Part shown: one piece after another, positions 31,799 to 39,872 of the stretch
Layout of the letters: each line of letters begins with the position of its first letter
Position numbering within the stretch: the stretch's first letter is position 1
DNA from: Hydrogenophilales bacterium
GTDB taxonomy: Bacteria > Pseudomonadota > Gammaproteobacteria > Burkholderiales > Thiobacteraceae
Direction: 5' to 3'
Length of the DNA: 41,795 bases
NCBI GenBank assembly: GCA_016235775.1
Contig: JACRIU010000104.1
Location: 1-41,795, forward strand
The notes under the pieces: generated by a model
What the model was told of the DNA's origin: nothing
The model's database searches: none
What the model saw: the letters and a program-made list of their open reading frames with translations, nothing else
Made by a program: the position numbers and the translations under genes

Positions 31799-33202
31799 TC
31801 ATTGGAGCGCTTCTCGGGCGCGCTGAATGGCGGCGCGCACCGCCATCGGCGCGGTGCCGCCGATGTGGCCGCGGCTCGCCAGCGAGCCTTCCAGGGTCAG
31901 GACTTCAAATATGTCCGGGCCAGCTAAATTCGAGAATTGCTTGAGCGTCTCCAAGGGCAGATCCGCCAAATCGCAGTGCTGCTCCTCGGCATGGCGCACC
32001 GCGCGCGCCACCGCCTCGTGCGCATCGCGGAACGGCAGCCCTTTTTTCACCAGATAATCCGCCAGGTCGGTCGCGGTGGAGTAGCCCTCGCGTGCCGCGG
32101 CGCGCATCGCTTCCGCGTTCACCGTCAGACCGCCCATCATGCCGGCGTACAGCGTCAGGCTATCCAGCACCGTGTCCACGGTATCGAACAGCGGCTCTTT
32201 GTCCTCTTGGTTATCTTTATTGTAGGCCAGCGGCTGGCCTTTCATCAGGGTAAACAAGCCCATCAAATGCCCGATCACGCGCCCGGTTTTGCCGCGCACC
32301 AGTTCCGGCACATCCGGATTGCGCTTCTGCGGCATGATGGAGGAGCCGGTGCAAAAGCGGTCGGCGAGCCGGATGAAGCCATAACGCGGGCTCATCCACA
32401 GAATCAGCTCTTCGGAAAAACGCGAGAGATGGATCATGATCAAGGCGCAGGCATGGCTCGTCTCGATCGCAAAATCACGGTCGGATACGGCGTCGAGCGA
32501 GTTTTCGCATACGCCGTCGAAGCCGAGCAAGGCCGCCACCCGCTCGCGCTGAATCGGGTAGCTGGCGCCGGCCAGGGCCGCGCTGCCCAAGGGCAATTGG
32601 TTCACGCGTTTGCGCGCATCGGCCAGCCGGCCCGCGTCGCGCTTCAACATCTCGAAATAGGCCATGAGGTGATGGCCGAACGTGACCGGCTGCGCCACTT
32701 GCAAATGGGTAAAGCCGGGCATCACGGTCGCGGCGTGCGTTTCGGCCAGGTCGAGCAACGCGAGCTGAAAGGCGCGGATGCGATCCTGCAAGCGGTCGAT
32801 GGCGTCGCGCAGGTAAAGCCGGATGTCGGTGGCCACCTGGTCATTGCGCGAGCGGGCGGTGTGCAGGCGCTTACCCGCATCGCCCGCCAGATCGGTCAAC
32901 CGGCGCTCGATATTCATGTGCACGTCTTCCAGATCGTCCGACCAATGGAATTTGCCTGACTCGATCTCGCCCCGGATGCGCTCCATGCCCAGCCGGATAT
33001 TGGCCAGGTCGTCCTGGGATAAGAGCCCCGCTTCAGAGAGCATTTGCGCGTGGGCGAGGGAGCCTTGGATGTCGAACAGCGCCAGCCGCTGGTCAAAGGC
33101 GACCGACGCGGTAAAGCGTTTCACCAACTCGTCCACCGGCTCGCTAAACCGTCCGGACCATGCACCGCCGCCAGGTTTTTCTTTCGCGGGTTTTTCTTGC
33201 AT
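31799..33202 (-). CDS. argH: Argininosuccinate lyase
   Basis: ArgH splits argininosuccinate into arginine and fumarate, the last step of arginine synthesis. The 467-residue protein has the fumarase/aspartase signature [12 protein letters not shown] with its mobile catalytic loop, plus [13 protein letters not shown] and [15 protein letters not shown] short lysine/proline-rich leader ([13 protein letters not shown]) precedes the conserved [13 protein letters not shown]. It is divergent from the histidine-kinase gene (29 bp between starts). argH beside algZ-algR is also known in Pseudomonas. Confidence 0.96.
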   Translation of the reverse strand: MQEKPAKEKPGGGAWSGRFSEPVDELVKRFTASVAFDQRLALFDIQGSLAHAQMLSEAGLLSQDDLANIRLGMERIRGEIESGKFHWSDDLEDVHMNIERRLTDLAGDAGKRLHTARSRNDQVATDIRLYLRDAIDRLQDRIRAFQLALLDLAETHAATVMPGFTHLQVAQPVTFGHHLMAYFEMLKRDAGRLADARKRVNQLPLGSAALAGASYPIQRERVAALLGFDGVCENSLDAVSDRDFAIETSHACALIMIHLSRFSEELILWMSPRYGFIRLADRFCTGSSIMPQKRNPDVPELVRGKTGRVIGHLMGLFTLMKGQPLAYNKDNQEDKEPLFDTVDTVLDSLTLYAGMMGGLTVNAEAMRAAAREGYSTATDLADYLVKKGLPFRDAHEAVARAVRHAEEQHCDLADLPLETLKQFSNLAGPDIFEVLTLEGSLASRGHIGGTAPMAVRAAIQRAREALQ

Positions 33203-33231
33203 CGGGAATAGGCCTTAACCACAATAGACAG

Positions 33232-34257
33232 GTGCCAAGTATAAATCAAAATAATGCCTACCCCGTCACGCTGCCGGACTTCTGCAATCTGGGCGTGATG
33301 TTGCGCGTGCTGGTGATCGTCAATCTCATGGGCCTGGCCGCGGCGCTGGTGCGGGTGCAGGGCTATGCCGCGGTATGGGGTGAGTTGCAACAGGTTTCGC
33401 TCATGATGCAACCCGCGCTGCTCTTATGCCTGGCTCTGTTGTGCGGGCTCAAAAAACCACTGCTGCGATTGCCTTATCACTACGGCGTGGCGGCGGTGCT
33501 GGCCATCGCGCTGAGCTGTGTCACGGCGGTGCATGTGCTGCTGCTGAAGCGGATTTTCCTGTTTGAGGGCGCGGGGCCGCTGGACCGCGCCTGGCTGCTG
33601 ACCGGGCTGGTGACCGCCGTGCTGCTGCTGTATTTCAACATGCGCGGCCGCATCCTCTCCCCGGCCATCGGCGAGGCGCGGCTGCAAGCGCTGCAAGCAC
33701 GCATCCGCCCGCATTTCCTGTTCAACAGCATCAACGCCGTGATGAGCCTGGTGCGCAGCGAGCCGCAGCGCGCCGAACGCGCCTTGCAGGATTTGGCCGA
33801 TTTATTCCGGGTGTTGATGAAGGAAAACCGCGAACTGGTGCGGCTGGAAGATGAAGTCAATCTCTGCTGGCAATATCTGGAACTGGAAAATCTGCGCCTG
33901 GGCGATCGCCTGCAAATCGCCTGGCACATCGACAAAATGCCGAAAGACGCCATGGTGCCGCCCCTGATCCTGCAACCGCTGCTGGAAAACGCGGTGTATC
34001 ACGGCATCGAGCCGGCGGCCGAGCCGGGTGAAATCTCGGTCAACATCTTCCACAGCCGCGACCAGGTCAATCTGGTGATCAAAAACCCCTACCTGAAAGA
34101 AGGCTCGCACCACGCCGGCAACAAAATGGCGATGCAAAATATCCGCGAGCGGCTGCAACTGCACTTCGATGCCGAGGCGCGGCTGAAATGTGAAGTGCAA
34201 GGCAGCTACTACCAGGTACACATTACGTTTCCCTACGTGAAAGCGGAGGCGCCATGA
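33232..34257 (+). CDS. algZ: AlgZ/LytS-type sensor histidine kinase
   Basis: A 341-residue membrane kinase. GTG 33232 is preferred because the conserved LPDFCNLGVMLRVL segment precedes the first ATG (33298). Four to five membrane helices span about 22-140. The His_kinase domain has phosphoacceptor H161 in RPHFLFNSINAVMSLVR, and the ATP-lid region has PLILQPLLENAVYHGIE. This is the FimS/AlgZ class, lacking the usual dimerisation-phosphotransfer layout. It overlaps the response-regulator gene by 4 bp. Confidence 0.9.
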   Translation: MPSINQNNAYPVTLPDFCNLGVMLRVLVIVNLMGLAAALVRVQGYAAVWGELQQVSLMMQPALLLCLALLCGLKKPLLRLPYHYGVAAVLAIALSCVTAVHVLLLKRIFLFEGAGPLDRAWLLTGLVTAVLLLYFNMRGRILSPAIGEARLQALQARIRPHFLFNSINAVMSLVRSEPQRAERALQDLADLFRVLMKENRELVRLEDEVNLCWQYLELENLRLGDRLQIAWHIDKMPKDAMVPPLILQPLLENAVYHGIEPAAEPGEISVNIFHSRDQVNLVIKNPYLKEGSHHAGNKMAMQNIRERLQLHFDAEARLKCEVQGSYYQVHITFPYVKAEAP

Positions 34258-35027
34258 GCGAGACCCCTTTGCGCATTTTGATCGTGGACGACGAAGCGCC
34301 GGCCCGCCGCCGCCTGCGCGATGTGCTGTCCGACATCAGCGCCGCATTGCCGTTGACCGTGGTGGGCGAAGCGAGCAACGGTAAAGAAGCCATCGCCCAA
34401 CTCGAAGCGAGCAAGCCGCACGTGCTGCTGCTCGACATCCGCATGCCGGTCATGGATGGCATCGAAACCGCCGAACATCTGCTCAAGCTGGAACCCGCCC
34501 CGGCGGTGATTTTCACCACCGCCTATGACGATTACGCCATCCAAGCGTTCGAAGTGAACGCCATCGACTACCTGCTCAAGCCGATCCGCCCCGAACGCCT
34601 GATCGCCGCGCTGCAAAAAGCCCGCGCCCTTACCCATGCCCGCATGGAAGCGCTGAAAGGCGCGGCAGGCAAGGCGCGCACGCATATTTCCATCGGCGAC
34701 CGGGGCCGTATCCTGCTGGTGCCGCTGGCCGATGTCGTGTTCCTGAAAGCCGAACTGAAATACGTCACCGTGCGCACCCTGGAGAAGGAATATCTGCTGG
34801 AAGAATCACTGGTGAAATTGGAGCAGGAATTTACCGAGCGTTTCGTGCGCATTCACCGCAACTGCCTGCTGGCACGGGATTACATCGAAGGCTTCGAGCG
34901 CGTGGATCACGACCCGGAAGAAGGCGAAGGCGCCGGCAGCGGCTGGGTGGCGCGGATCAGAGGGATGGCGGAGCGCTTGCCGGTGAGCCGGCGCCAGCAG
35001 CACATCATTAAGGAGTTTAAGCGCTAA
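34254..35027 (+). CDS. algR: AlgR/LytTR-type response regulator
   Basis: A 257-residue regulator with a receiver domain (acidic D12/D13, phosphoacceptor D61 in LLLDIRMPVMDG, conserved lysine in YLLKPIRP) and a C-terminal LytTR DNA-binding domain (about 140-250; RILLVPLADVVFLKAELKYV and RFVRIHRNCLLARDYI). It pairs with the kinase upstream through an ATGA overlap. hemC-hemD follow about 0.8 kb later, matching the algR-hemC-hemD order of Pseudomonas. Its targets here are unknown. Confidence 0.92.
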   Translation: MSETPLRILIVDDEAPARRRLRDVLSDISAALPLTVVGEASNGKEAIAQLEASKPHVLLLDIRMPVMDGIETAEHLLKLEPAPAVIFTTAYDDYAIQAFEVNAIDYLLKPIRPERLIAALQKARALTHARMEALKGAAGKARTHISIGDRGRILLVPLADVVFLKAELKYVTVRTLEKEYLLEESLVKLEQEFTERFVRIHRNCLLARDYIEGFERVDHDPEEGEGAGSGWVARIRGMAERLPVSRRQQHIIKEFKR

Positions 35028-35063
35028 GATGTAGCGAATGTGTGTCGCCCCAATCCCCCAAAC

Positions 35064-35221
35064 CTTTTTCACCACGGAGGACGCGGAGTAATACAAATAG
35101 TTTGTGAAACAAGCCGGGCTCACCTGGCAGAGAATTCGGTCATGAAGGCAGCGGGATTTTTTTTACCCTCAAGGGGGTATTGAAAAGAGCCTCCGTGCCC
35201 TCCGTGTACTCCGTGGTGAAA
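35064..35221. repeat. Dispersed inverted repeat, algR-thioredoxin copy (CACGGAG type)
   Basis: Left arm about 35064-35091 (TTTTTCACCACGGAGGACGC and on) and right arm 35190-35221 (reverse complement, ending CCGTGGTGAAA). The centre is related to the copy at 25860. It separates the convergent algR and thioredoxin genes. Confidence 0.88.
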
Positions 35222-35234
35222 TGCCGTTTAACGG

Positions 35235-35738
35235 CTAATTCGCAGGCTCCGCACCCCGTATCTTCGCAATCGAAGTATCGATCGCTTGATCGAGGTACCC
35301 GCCGTAGTAATCCACTGTCACCAGGCCAACAATCGGGTCCGCCACTTCGCGTCCTTGGGAATCGAAAAATTTCACCGTTGGGCTCAGCCCGACCTTGTTT
35401 CTGGCGACAAAGGCGGCTTGGGTCGTGGCTTTGCCCTCGAAATCGATCAGCTTGGCGGGGTTGCTGGAATCGATTTCCACCATGATGACCTTGTTGTCGT
35501 AGTCGGCATTGAGGGTGGTGGGGATCAAAACTTCCTCCCGCACCCGGTTGCAATAGGCGCAGCCCCGCATGGAAAACAGGATCAAAATGGGGATCTGCTT
35601 TTCCCGCGCCAGCTTGGCATCACGGCTTAAATCCGTTGCCAATGGCAGCTTGCCGCGCTCCACCGCGTGCGCGGAGGCGAGTGCCAGGCATGCTAAAATA
35701 GCCGCGAAAAAGCCAATTCCGTACTTCAGCCGATTCAT
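35235..35738 (-). CDS. Exported thioredoxin-fold protein (SoxW-like)
   Basis: A 167-residue protein with a signal peptide (hydrophobic 7-23, ending SAHA) and a thioredoxin fold whose redox motif is CAYC (C60, C63; FSMRGCAYCNRVREEVL). LSPTVKFFDSQGREV carries the cis-proline region. It resembles SoxW/thioredoxin_2-type periplasmic reductases. It lies on the opposite strand between algR and hemC, interrupting a commonly conserved algR-hemC order. The client is unknown. Confidence 0.85.
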   Translation of the reverse strand: MNRLKYGIGFFAAILACLALASAHAVERGKLPLATDLSRDAKLAREKQIPILILFSMRGCAYCNRVREEVLIPTTLNADYDNKVIMVEIDSSNPAKLIDFEGKATTQAAFVARNKVGLSPTVKFFDSQGREVADPIVGLVTVDYYGGYLDQAIDTSIAKIRGAEPAN

Positions 35739-35791
35739 TTTTTAACTCCGCCGCGCATGCGGCCATCCTTACTTAAGACAGAAGATCACCC

Positions 35792-36733
35792 GTGAGTTCC
35801 AAGCAACCCTCCCAACTCATTATCGCCTCGCGTGAAAGCTTGCTTGCCCTGTGGCAGGCGCGGCACATCCAGGCTAAAACCCGCGCATTATACCCGGAGC
35901 TGGACGTATCCATCCTGGGCATGACCACCACCGGCGATCAAATCCTGGATACGCCCCTGGCCAAAATCGGCGGCAAGGGCCTGTTCGTGAAAGAGCTGGA
36001 AGTCGCCATGGCGGACGGGCGCGCCGACATCGCCGTGCACTCCATGAAAGACGTGCCGATGAATCTGCCCGAAGGCTTTACCCTGGCCGCCATCGGCGAG
36101 CGCGAAGACCCGCGCGATGCACTGGTTTCGAATGACTATAAACATCTCGCCGATCTGCCCGCGGGCGCGGTGGTGGGCACTTCCAGCCTGCGCCGCCAGG
36201 CATTGCTCAAGGCGCATTACCCGCACCTGACCATTGCCCCGCTGCGCGGCAACGTGCAAACCCGGCTGCGCAAATTGGATGAAGGCCAATACGCCGCCAT
36301 CGTGCTCGCTGCGGCGGGATTAAAGCGCTTGGAATTGAGCGAGCGCATCGCCTCCACCCTGGCGCCGTCTGATAGCCTGCCGGCGGTGGGCCAAGGCGCC
36401 ATCGGCATCGAGTGCCGTGATGATCGCGCCGATTTGATCGAACTCATGGCCCCGCTCAATCACCCCGGCACCGCTGCCTGCGTCAGCGCCGAGCGCGCCA
36501 TGAGCCGCCGTCTGGCCGGAAGCTGCCAAACGCCGCTGGGCGGCTACGCGCAAATACTCAATGGGCAACTCAGCCTCACCGGCTTCGTCGCCGATCTCGA
36601 AGGCAAGCGCTTTGTGCAAGCCACGCTCGCAGGCCCCCCGGCCGATGCCGAAAAAATCGGCATGGCCCTGGCCGAAGAACTGCTCGCGCAAGGTGCGGGC
36701 AAGATACTCGCTGAACTGGGAGTGTTGGTGTGA
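35792..36733 (+). CDS. hemC: Porphobilinogen deaminase (hydroxymethylbilane synthase)
   Basis: HemC polymerises four porphobilinogens into hydroxymethylbilane. The 313-residue protein (GTG start) has the catalytic aspartate D87 (HSMKDVP), the arginine-rich [11 protein letters not shown] and [12 protein letters not shown] substrate sites, and the dipyrromethane-cofactor cysteine C245 ([13 protein letters not shown]). Its TGA overlaps the hemD GTG (GTGA). Confidence 0.96.
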   Translation: MSSKQPSQLIIASRESLLALWQARHIQAKTRALYPELDVSILGMTTTGDQILDTPLAKIGGKGLFVKELEVAMADGRADIAVHSMKDVPMNLPEGFTLAAIGEREDPRDALVSNDYKHLADLPAGAVVGTSSLRRQALLKAHYPHLTIAPLRGNVQTRLRKLDEGQYAAIVLAAAGLKRLELSERIASTLAPSDSLPAVGQGAIGIECRDDRADLIELMAPLNHPGTAACVSAERAMSRRLAGSCQTPLGGYAQILNGQLSLTGFVADLEGKRFVQATLAGPPADAEKIGMALAEELLAQGAGKILAELGVLV

Positions 36734-37509
36734 AACATGCCCCGCTCGCGGGTTTAGGCATCCTCGTTACCCGCCCGGCGCATCAATCCGAACATCTCGC
36801 CCATCTGATCCGCCAAGCCGGCGGCAATCCCATTCTGTTTCCCGCGCTGGAGATCGTGGATATTCCCGATCTTCAGCCGCTTAACGCCCTCATCGACCGG
36901 CTGGATCAATTCGACCTCGCCATCTTCATCAGCCCGAACGCCGTCAACAAGGCCATGAACTTGATACGCGCCCGGCGCAAGCTTCCCACTGGCTTGCAGA
37001 TCGCCGCCATCGGCAAAGGCAGCGCCAAAGTGCTGGCGCAATACGGGGTCAAAAACGTGATTACGCCCCAACAGCGATTCGACAGCGAAGCCCTGCTCGC
37101 ACTGCCGGAGATGCAAGCCGTGGCGGGCAAACGCATCGTGATCTTTCGCGGCGATGGCGGGCGCGAGCTGCTGGGGGATGAATTAGCTCAGCGCGGCGCG
37201 CAGCATGAATACGCCGAATGCTACCGGCGGCAAAAGCCGCAAGCCGACAACGGAAAACTGCTCTACCTCTGGGCGCGCAACGAATTGCACGCCATCACCG
37301 TCACCAGCACTGAAGTGCTGCACAACCTGTTCGACTTGGCCGGCAAGCTCGGGCAGCAATGGCTCAAAAAAACCCCCGTGTTCGTCCCGCACGAGCGCAT
37401 CGCCGAGGCGGCGCGCGAGATGGGTTTGGAGAAAGTGTTTGTGACAGAGGCGGGGGATGAGGCGATGGTAGCGGGGATGGTGGCGTGGCAAAAAGCTAAA
37501 GCGGTTTAG
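36730..37509 (+). CDS. hemD: Uroporphyrinogen-III synthase
   Basis: HemD closes and rearranges hydroxymethylbilane to uroporphyrinogen III. The 259-residue protein starts with GTG overlapping hemC and shows the two-lobe family pattern: [14 protein letters not shown] at the N-terminus, [11 protein letters not shown], and the C-terminal [13 protein letters not shown] and [16 protein letters not shown]. The family is poorly conserved, so position after hemC strengthens the call. hemX-hemY do not follow; they lie at 17366-19602. Confidence 0.94.
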   Translation: MKHAPLAGLGILVTRPAHQSEHLAHLIRQAGGNPILFPALEIVDIPDLQPLNALIDRLDQFDLAIFISPNAVNKAMNLIRARRKLPTGLQIAAIGKGSAKVLAQYGVKNVITPQQRFDSEALLALPEMQAVAGKRIVIFRGDGGRELLGDELAQRGAQHEYAECYRRQKPQADNGKLLYLWARNELHAITVTSTEVLHNLFDLAGKLGQQWLKKTPVFVPHERIAEAAREMGLEKVFVTEAGDEAMVAGMVAWQKAKAV

Positions 37510-37562
37510 GCGCTACCCCCGCCTAAACAGCATTATTCTTTGCGGCCAATCCTTCCCCGACG

Positions 37563-37622
37563 GTAGGGGCCGGGCATGCCCGACCCGCTATATACATCGG
37601 GCGAGGCATGCCTCGCCCCTAC
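37563..37622. repeat. GTAGGGGCGAGGC palindromes, copy 3 (paired)
   Basis: GTAGGGGCCGGGCATGCCCG is followed about 30 bp later by GGGCGAGGCATGCCTCGCCC and CTAC. Same paired design as 10465-10523, with complementary outer ends. It lies between convergent hemD and mazF, where it could act as a two-way hairpin. Positions 37510-37637 hold no gene. Confidence 0.8.
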
Positions 37623-37637
37623 TGGCGGGGTTACATA

Positions 37638-37979
37638 TTATCCATTCAATCCCAAGTGCAAGCGCATCGCCGCCTCAACCAGACGCATCTTGGCCGCACC
37701 GAGTTTGCCGATAGCCCCGCCAGGAATGCGTTCTTTTGAAAGCGTGCGGATTTGCTGCGCCTGCGCCTTCGAATCCTTAGGAAGCCCGCTGTCAGTGCGG
37801 GTCAATTTGATTTCGAAAGGGTAAATATTGGCAATGTTGGAAGTAATGGGCAGCACCGTGATGGTGGACGCCGCCCGGTTGTTGGCATCATTGCTGACGA
37901 TGAGGACCGCGCGTTTTTTATTGATTTCAGAACCCGCAGTGGGGCTCAGGTTCGCGTAGTAAATCTCACCACGTTTCAT
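37638..37979 (-). CDS. mazF: MazF/PemK-type toxin endoribonuclease
   Basis: A 113-residue MazF-family protein starting MKRGEIYYANLSPTAGSEINK, the usual N-terminus with its RGE(I/V) motif; RAVLIVSNDANN and ITVLPITSN are the other core strands. MazF toxins cut mRNA at short motifs. ATG 37979 is used; ATG 37991 is an alternative. The start overlaps the antitoxin gene by 14 bp. Confidence 0.92.
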   Translation of the reverse strand: MKRGEIYYANLSPTAGSEINKKRAVLIVSNDANNRAASTITVLPITSNIANIYPFEIKLTRTDSGLPKDSKAQAQQIRTLSKERIPGGAIGKLGAAKMRLVEAAMRLHLGLNG

Positions 37980-38190
37980 CGGCGAGTCCATCCGAAGCGG
38001 TGATGTCGTAGTCCGCATCCGCTTCCTGCGCGGCCAGGCGATAGGATTTTTCCAGTTCCTTTTCCTGTAGCAGCGCAATCGCGGTTTCGATGACTTGCGA
38101 GCGGTTTTTCATGGCATGCGGTTTTTTGAAACGCTCCACGAAATTCAGCGTGTCTGCCCCGAGCGAGATGGAGATTTTTTCGGCAAGCAT
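37966..38190 (-). CDS. Ribbon-helix-helix antitoxin of the MazF pair
   Basis: A 74-residue protein, MLAEKISISLGADTLNFVER, with a probable ribbon-helix-helix DNA-binding N-terminus (KISISLGADTLNFVERFKK...RSQVIETAIALLQ) and an acidic C-terminus (EADADYDITASDGLADETW) expected to block MazF. It overlaps mazF by 14 bp. A palindrome TTGGT-ATG-ACCAA is at 38227-38239, upstream of the gene, a possible operator. The exact antitoxin subfamily is uncertain. Confidence 0.85.
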   Translation of the reverse strand: MLAEKISISLGADTLNFVERFKKPHAMKNRSQVIETAIALLQEKELEKSYRLAAQEADADYDITASDGLADETW

Positions 38191-38309
38191 GGTGGGTTGT
38201 CCGTTGGTAGGCTGGTTAATGCTGCCATTGGTATGACCAAAGTGGAATACTTTTTTGTTTGAGGCAGTGTGTAAAGTTGGCTTGCATCTGGTTTGATAGG
38301 GCGTGCACC

Positions 38310-38963
38310 TTACGGCCCCCGCCGATTAATCGCCTGCAAAAACTCCCCCCGCTTCGCCGCATCATCCTGCAGCAAACCGGCAAAGGCTTGCGTATACACC
38401 CGTTCATCTCCGCGCCGGTCTTCACCTAACAGCAAACACAACTGCTCGGCCTCGATCACGCACGCTGCACCTAAGGCTTTGCCGTGAGTGATGAGCGCCT
38501 CACTGATATCGCGCGTCATCCATTCTTGATAGGTGAAGCGGTGGCCGATGGCATCGACCATGCGCGCGATGCGGCCGAAGCCGTGCAGACGCCCGCCGGG
38601 GATGTAGGCGACGTGAGCGATGCCGCGAAAGGGCACGAGGTGATGCGGGCACACGCCATGGATGGCGATGCCGCGCACCACCACCATGTCTTCGCGCTCG
38701 TCTCCAAAGCCTTCGCCCAGCGCATCGGCGGGGTCGATGGCATAGCCGCCGAGCAAACGCTTTTCCCACAACTCGCGCACGCGCTTGGCGGTCTTGCCGG
38801 TGTGTACGCTATCCGGTGATACGCCGGATGCGCGCAACAGATCGGTGATGGCTTGCTCGAACGCAGCAGGATTGAAAGGCTCAACTTGGGGAATGCCGAC
38901 GCCCTCGCGCTTAGCGCCGGGTGGGGGATGGTCGAGGACGCAAGGAGCGGGTGTAGCGTTCAT
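38310..38963 (-). CDS. folE: GTP cyclohydrolase I homologue with altered active site
   Basis: A 217-residue member of the GTP cyclohydrolase I (FolE) family; ATG 38963 is used because upstream codons are unrelated. Canonical FolE makes dihydroneopterin triphosphate for folate. Zinc ligands are kept: C105 and H108 (GVCPHHLVPF) and C176 (EQLC). Ungapped comparison with classical FolE shows the catalytic histidine (E. coli H179, in HxC) is Q174, the phosphate-contacting arginine (R185) is G180, and CEHH is CPHH. QE (E. coli Q151/E152) is kept. It may be a divergent paralogue with another product. Confidence 0.85.
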   Translation of the reverse strand: MNATPAPCVLDHPPPGAKREGVGIPQVEPFNPAAFEQAITDLLRASGVSPDSVHTGKTAKRVRELWEKRLLGGYAIDPADALGEGFGDEREDMVVVRGIAIHGVCPHHLVPFRGIAHVAYIPGGRLHGFGRIARMVDAIGHRFTYQEWMTRDISEALITHGKALGAACVIEAEQLCLLLGEDRRGDERVYTQAFAGLLQDDAAKRGEFLQAINRRGP

Positions 38964-39033
38964 AATGAGTCTCGCGCAAAATAAGTTTGTCCATGGTAAT
39001 CCTGCGAAGCTGACTAATAAAGGGTGATAAATC

Positions 39034-39822
39034 GTGAAGCGACTGATGAGGCATGTCTTGCTGGTTTGTCTGTGCTGCTTGGGGATTGCGGGATTGGCAA
39101 TCGCCGAGCCCAAAATTGGTGTGGTGGTGATGCATGGCAAATGGGGCAACCCCGGCAATCTGACGGGTTTTGCCGGCAGCATGGAGGAAAGCGGCTACCT
39201 GACCGCGAACATCGAAATGCCCTGGTCGGGCCGCCGGGCTTACGATGCGGGTGCGGATGGCTTCGTTGGAGAGATCGATGCCGCCATCCAAGCCCTCAAA
39301 GCCAAGGGCGCCACCAAGATTGTCCTGATCGGCCACAGCCTGGGCGCGGCGGGTGGCTTGCACTACGTGACGCGCAAGCCGGTCGATGGCTTCATCGCGA
39401 TCGCGCCCGGCCATGCGCCGGAAGGTGAACGCTTGGCGGCGATGTTCGCGGCCAGCGTCGCCAAAGCCAAGGCAATGGTGGCCAGGGGCGAGGGTGGCGA
39501 AAAAGCATTTTTTGACGACTTCAACACGGGCAATCGCACCAAGCAAATCAGCATGGCGGCGAAGGTCTATCTGGATTTCTTCGATCCGAATGGGCCGATG
39601 AATTTCACCGCCAATGTCGGCAAGATTCTCCCCGGCACACATGTTCTCTGGGTCGCGCCATTAGGTGAGGAGTCTGGATTGAAAGGGTTGACTACGCGCG
39701 CTATGGCCTTATTTCCTGCAACGGTTAAGCACAAGAAAGTTGAGATCGATGCCGAGCACATGAATGCGCCAGAAAAATCAGTGGAAGTGGCACTGGCTTG
39801 GATTCGCGACTTAAAAATGTAG
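39034..39822 (+). CDS. Exported alpha/beta hydrolase
   Basis: A 262-residue protein with a signal peptide (hydrophobic 7-23, cleavage near AIAEP) and an alpha/beta-hydrolase fold. The nucleophile elbow GHSLG has S102; VVVMHGKWGNPGNL holds the oxyanion strand, and the AEHMNAP segment near the C-terminus is a candidate catalytic histidine. The substrate is unknown. The GTG at 39034 is used; ATG 39046 is an alternative. Its TAG stop lies in the first bases of a palindromic repeat. It is divergent from folE. Confidence 0.82.
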   Translation: MKRLMRHVLLVCLCCLGIAGLAIAEPKIGVVVMHGKWGNPGNLTGFAGSMEESGYLTANIEMPWSGRRAYDAGADGFVGEIDAAIQALKAKGATKIVLIGHSLGAAGGLHYVTRKPVDGFIAIAPGHAPEGERLAAMFAASVAKAKAMVARGEGGEKAFFDDFNTGNRTKQISMAAKVYLDFFDPNGPMNFTANVGKILPGTHVLWVAPLGEESGLKGLTTRAMALFPATVKHKKVEIDAEHMNAPEKSVEVALAWIRDLKM

Positions 39823-39865
39823 CGCCGGCTTCCAGCCGGCATGCCGGCAAGATGCCGGCGCTACA
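39818..39865. repeat. TGTAGCGCCGGC palindromic repeat, copy 2
   Basis: A 48-bp near-perfect palindrome with outer 12-bp arms TGTAGCGCCGGC and GCCGGCGCTACA and further GCCGGC motifs inside. It separates the convergent hydrolase and hemW genes and provides the hydrolase stop codon (TAG at 39820). Confidence 0.85.
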
Positions 39866-39872
39866 AGGGCGA

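Noticed and set aside
31937..32959. 340-codon open frame opposite argH
   Set aside because: Antisense shadow of a complete argininosuccinate lyase, with biased, family-less composition.
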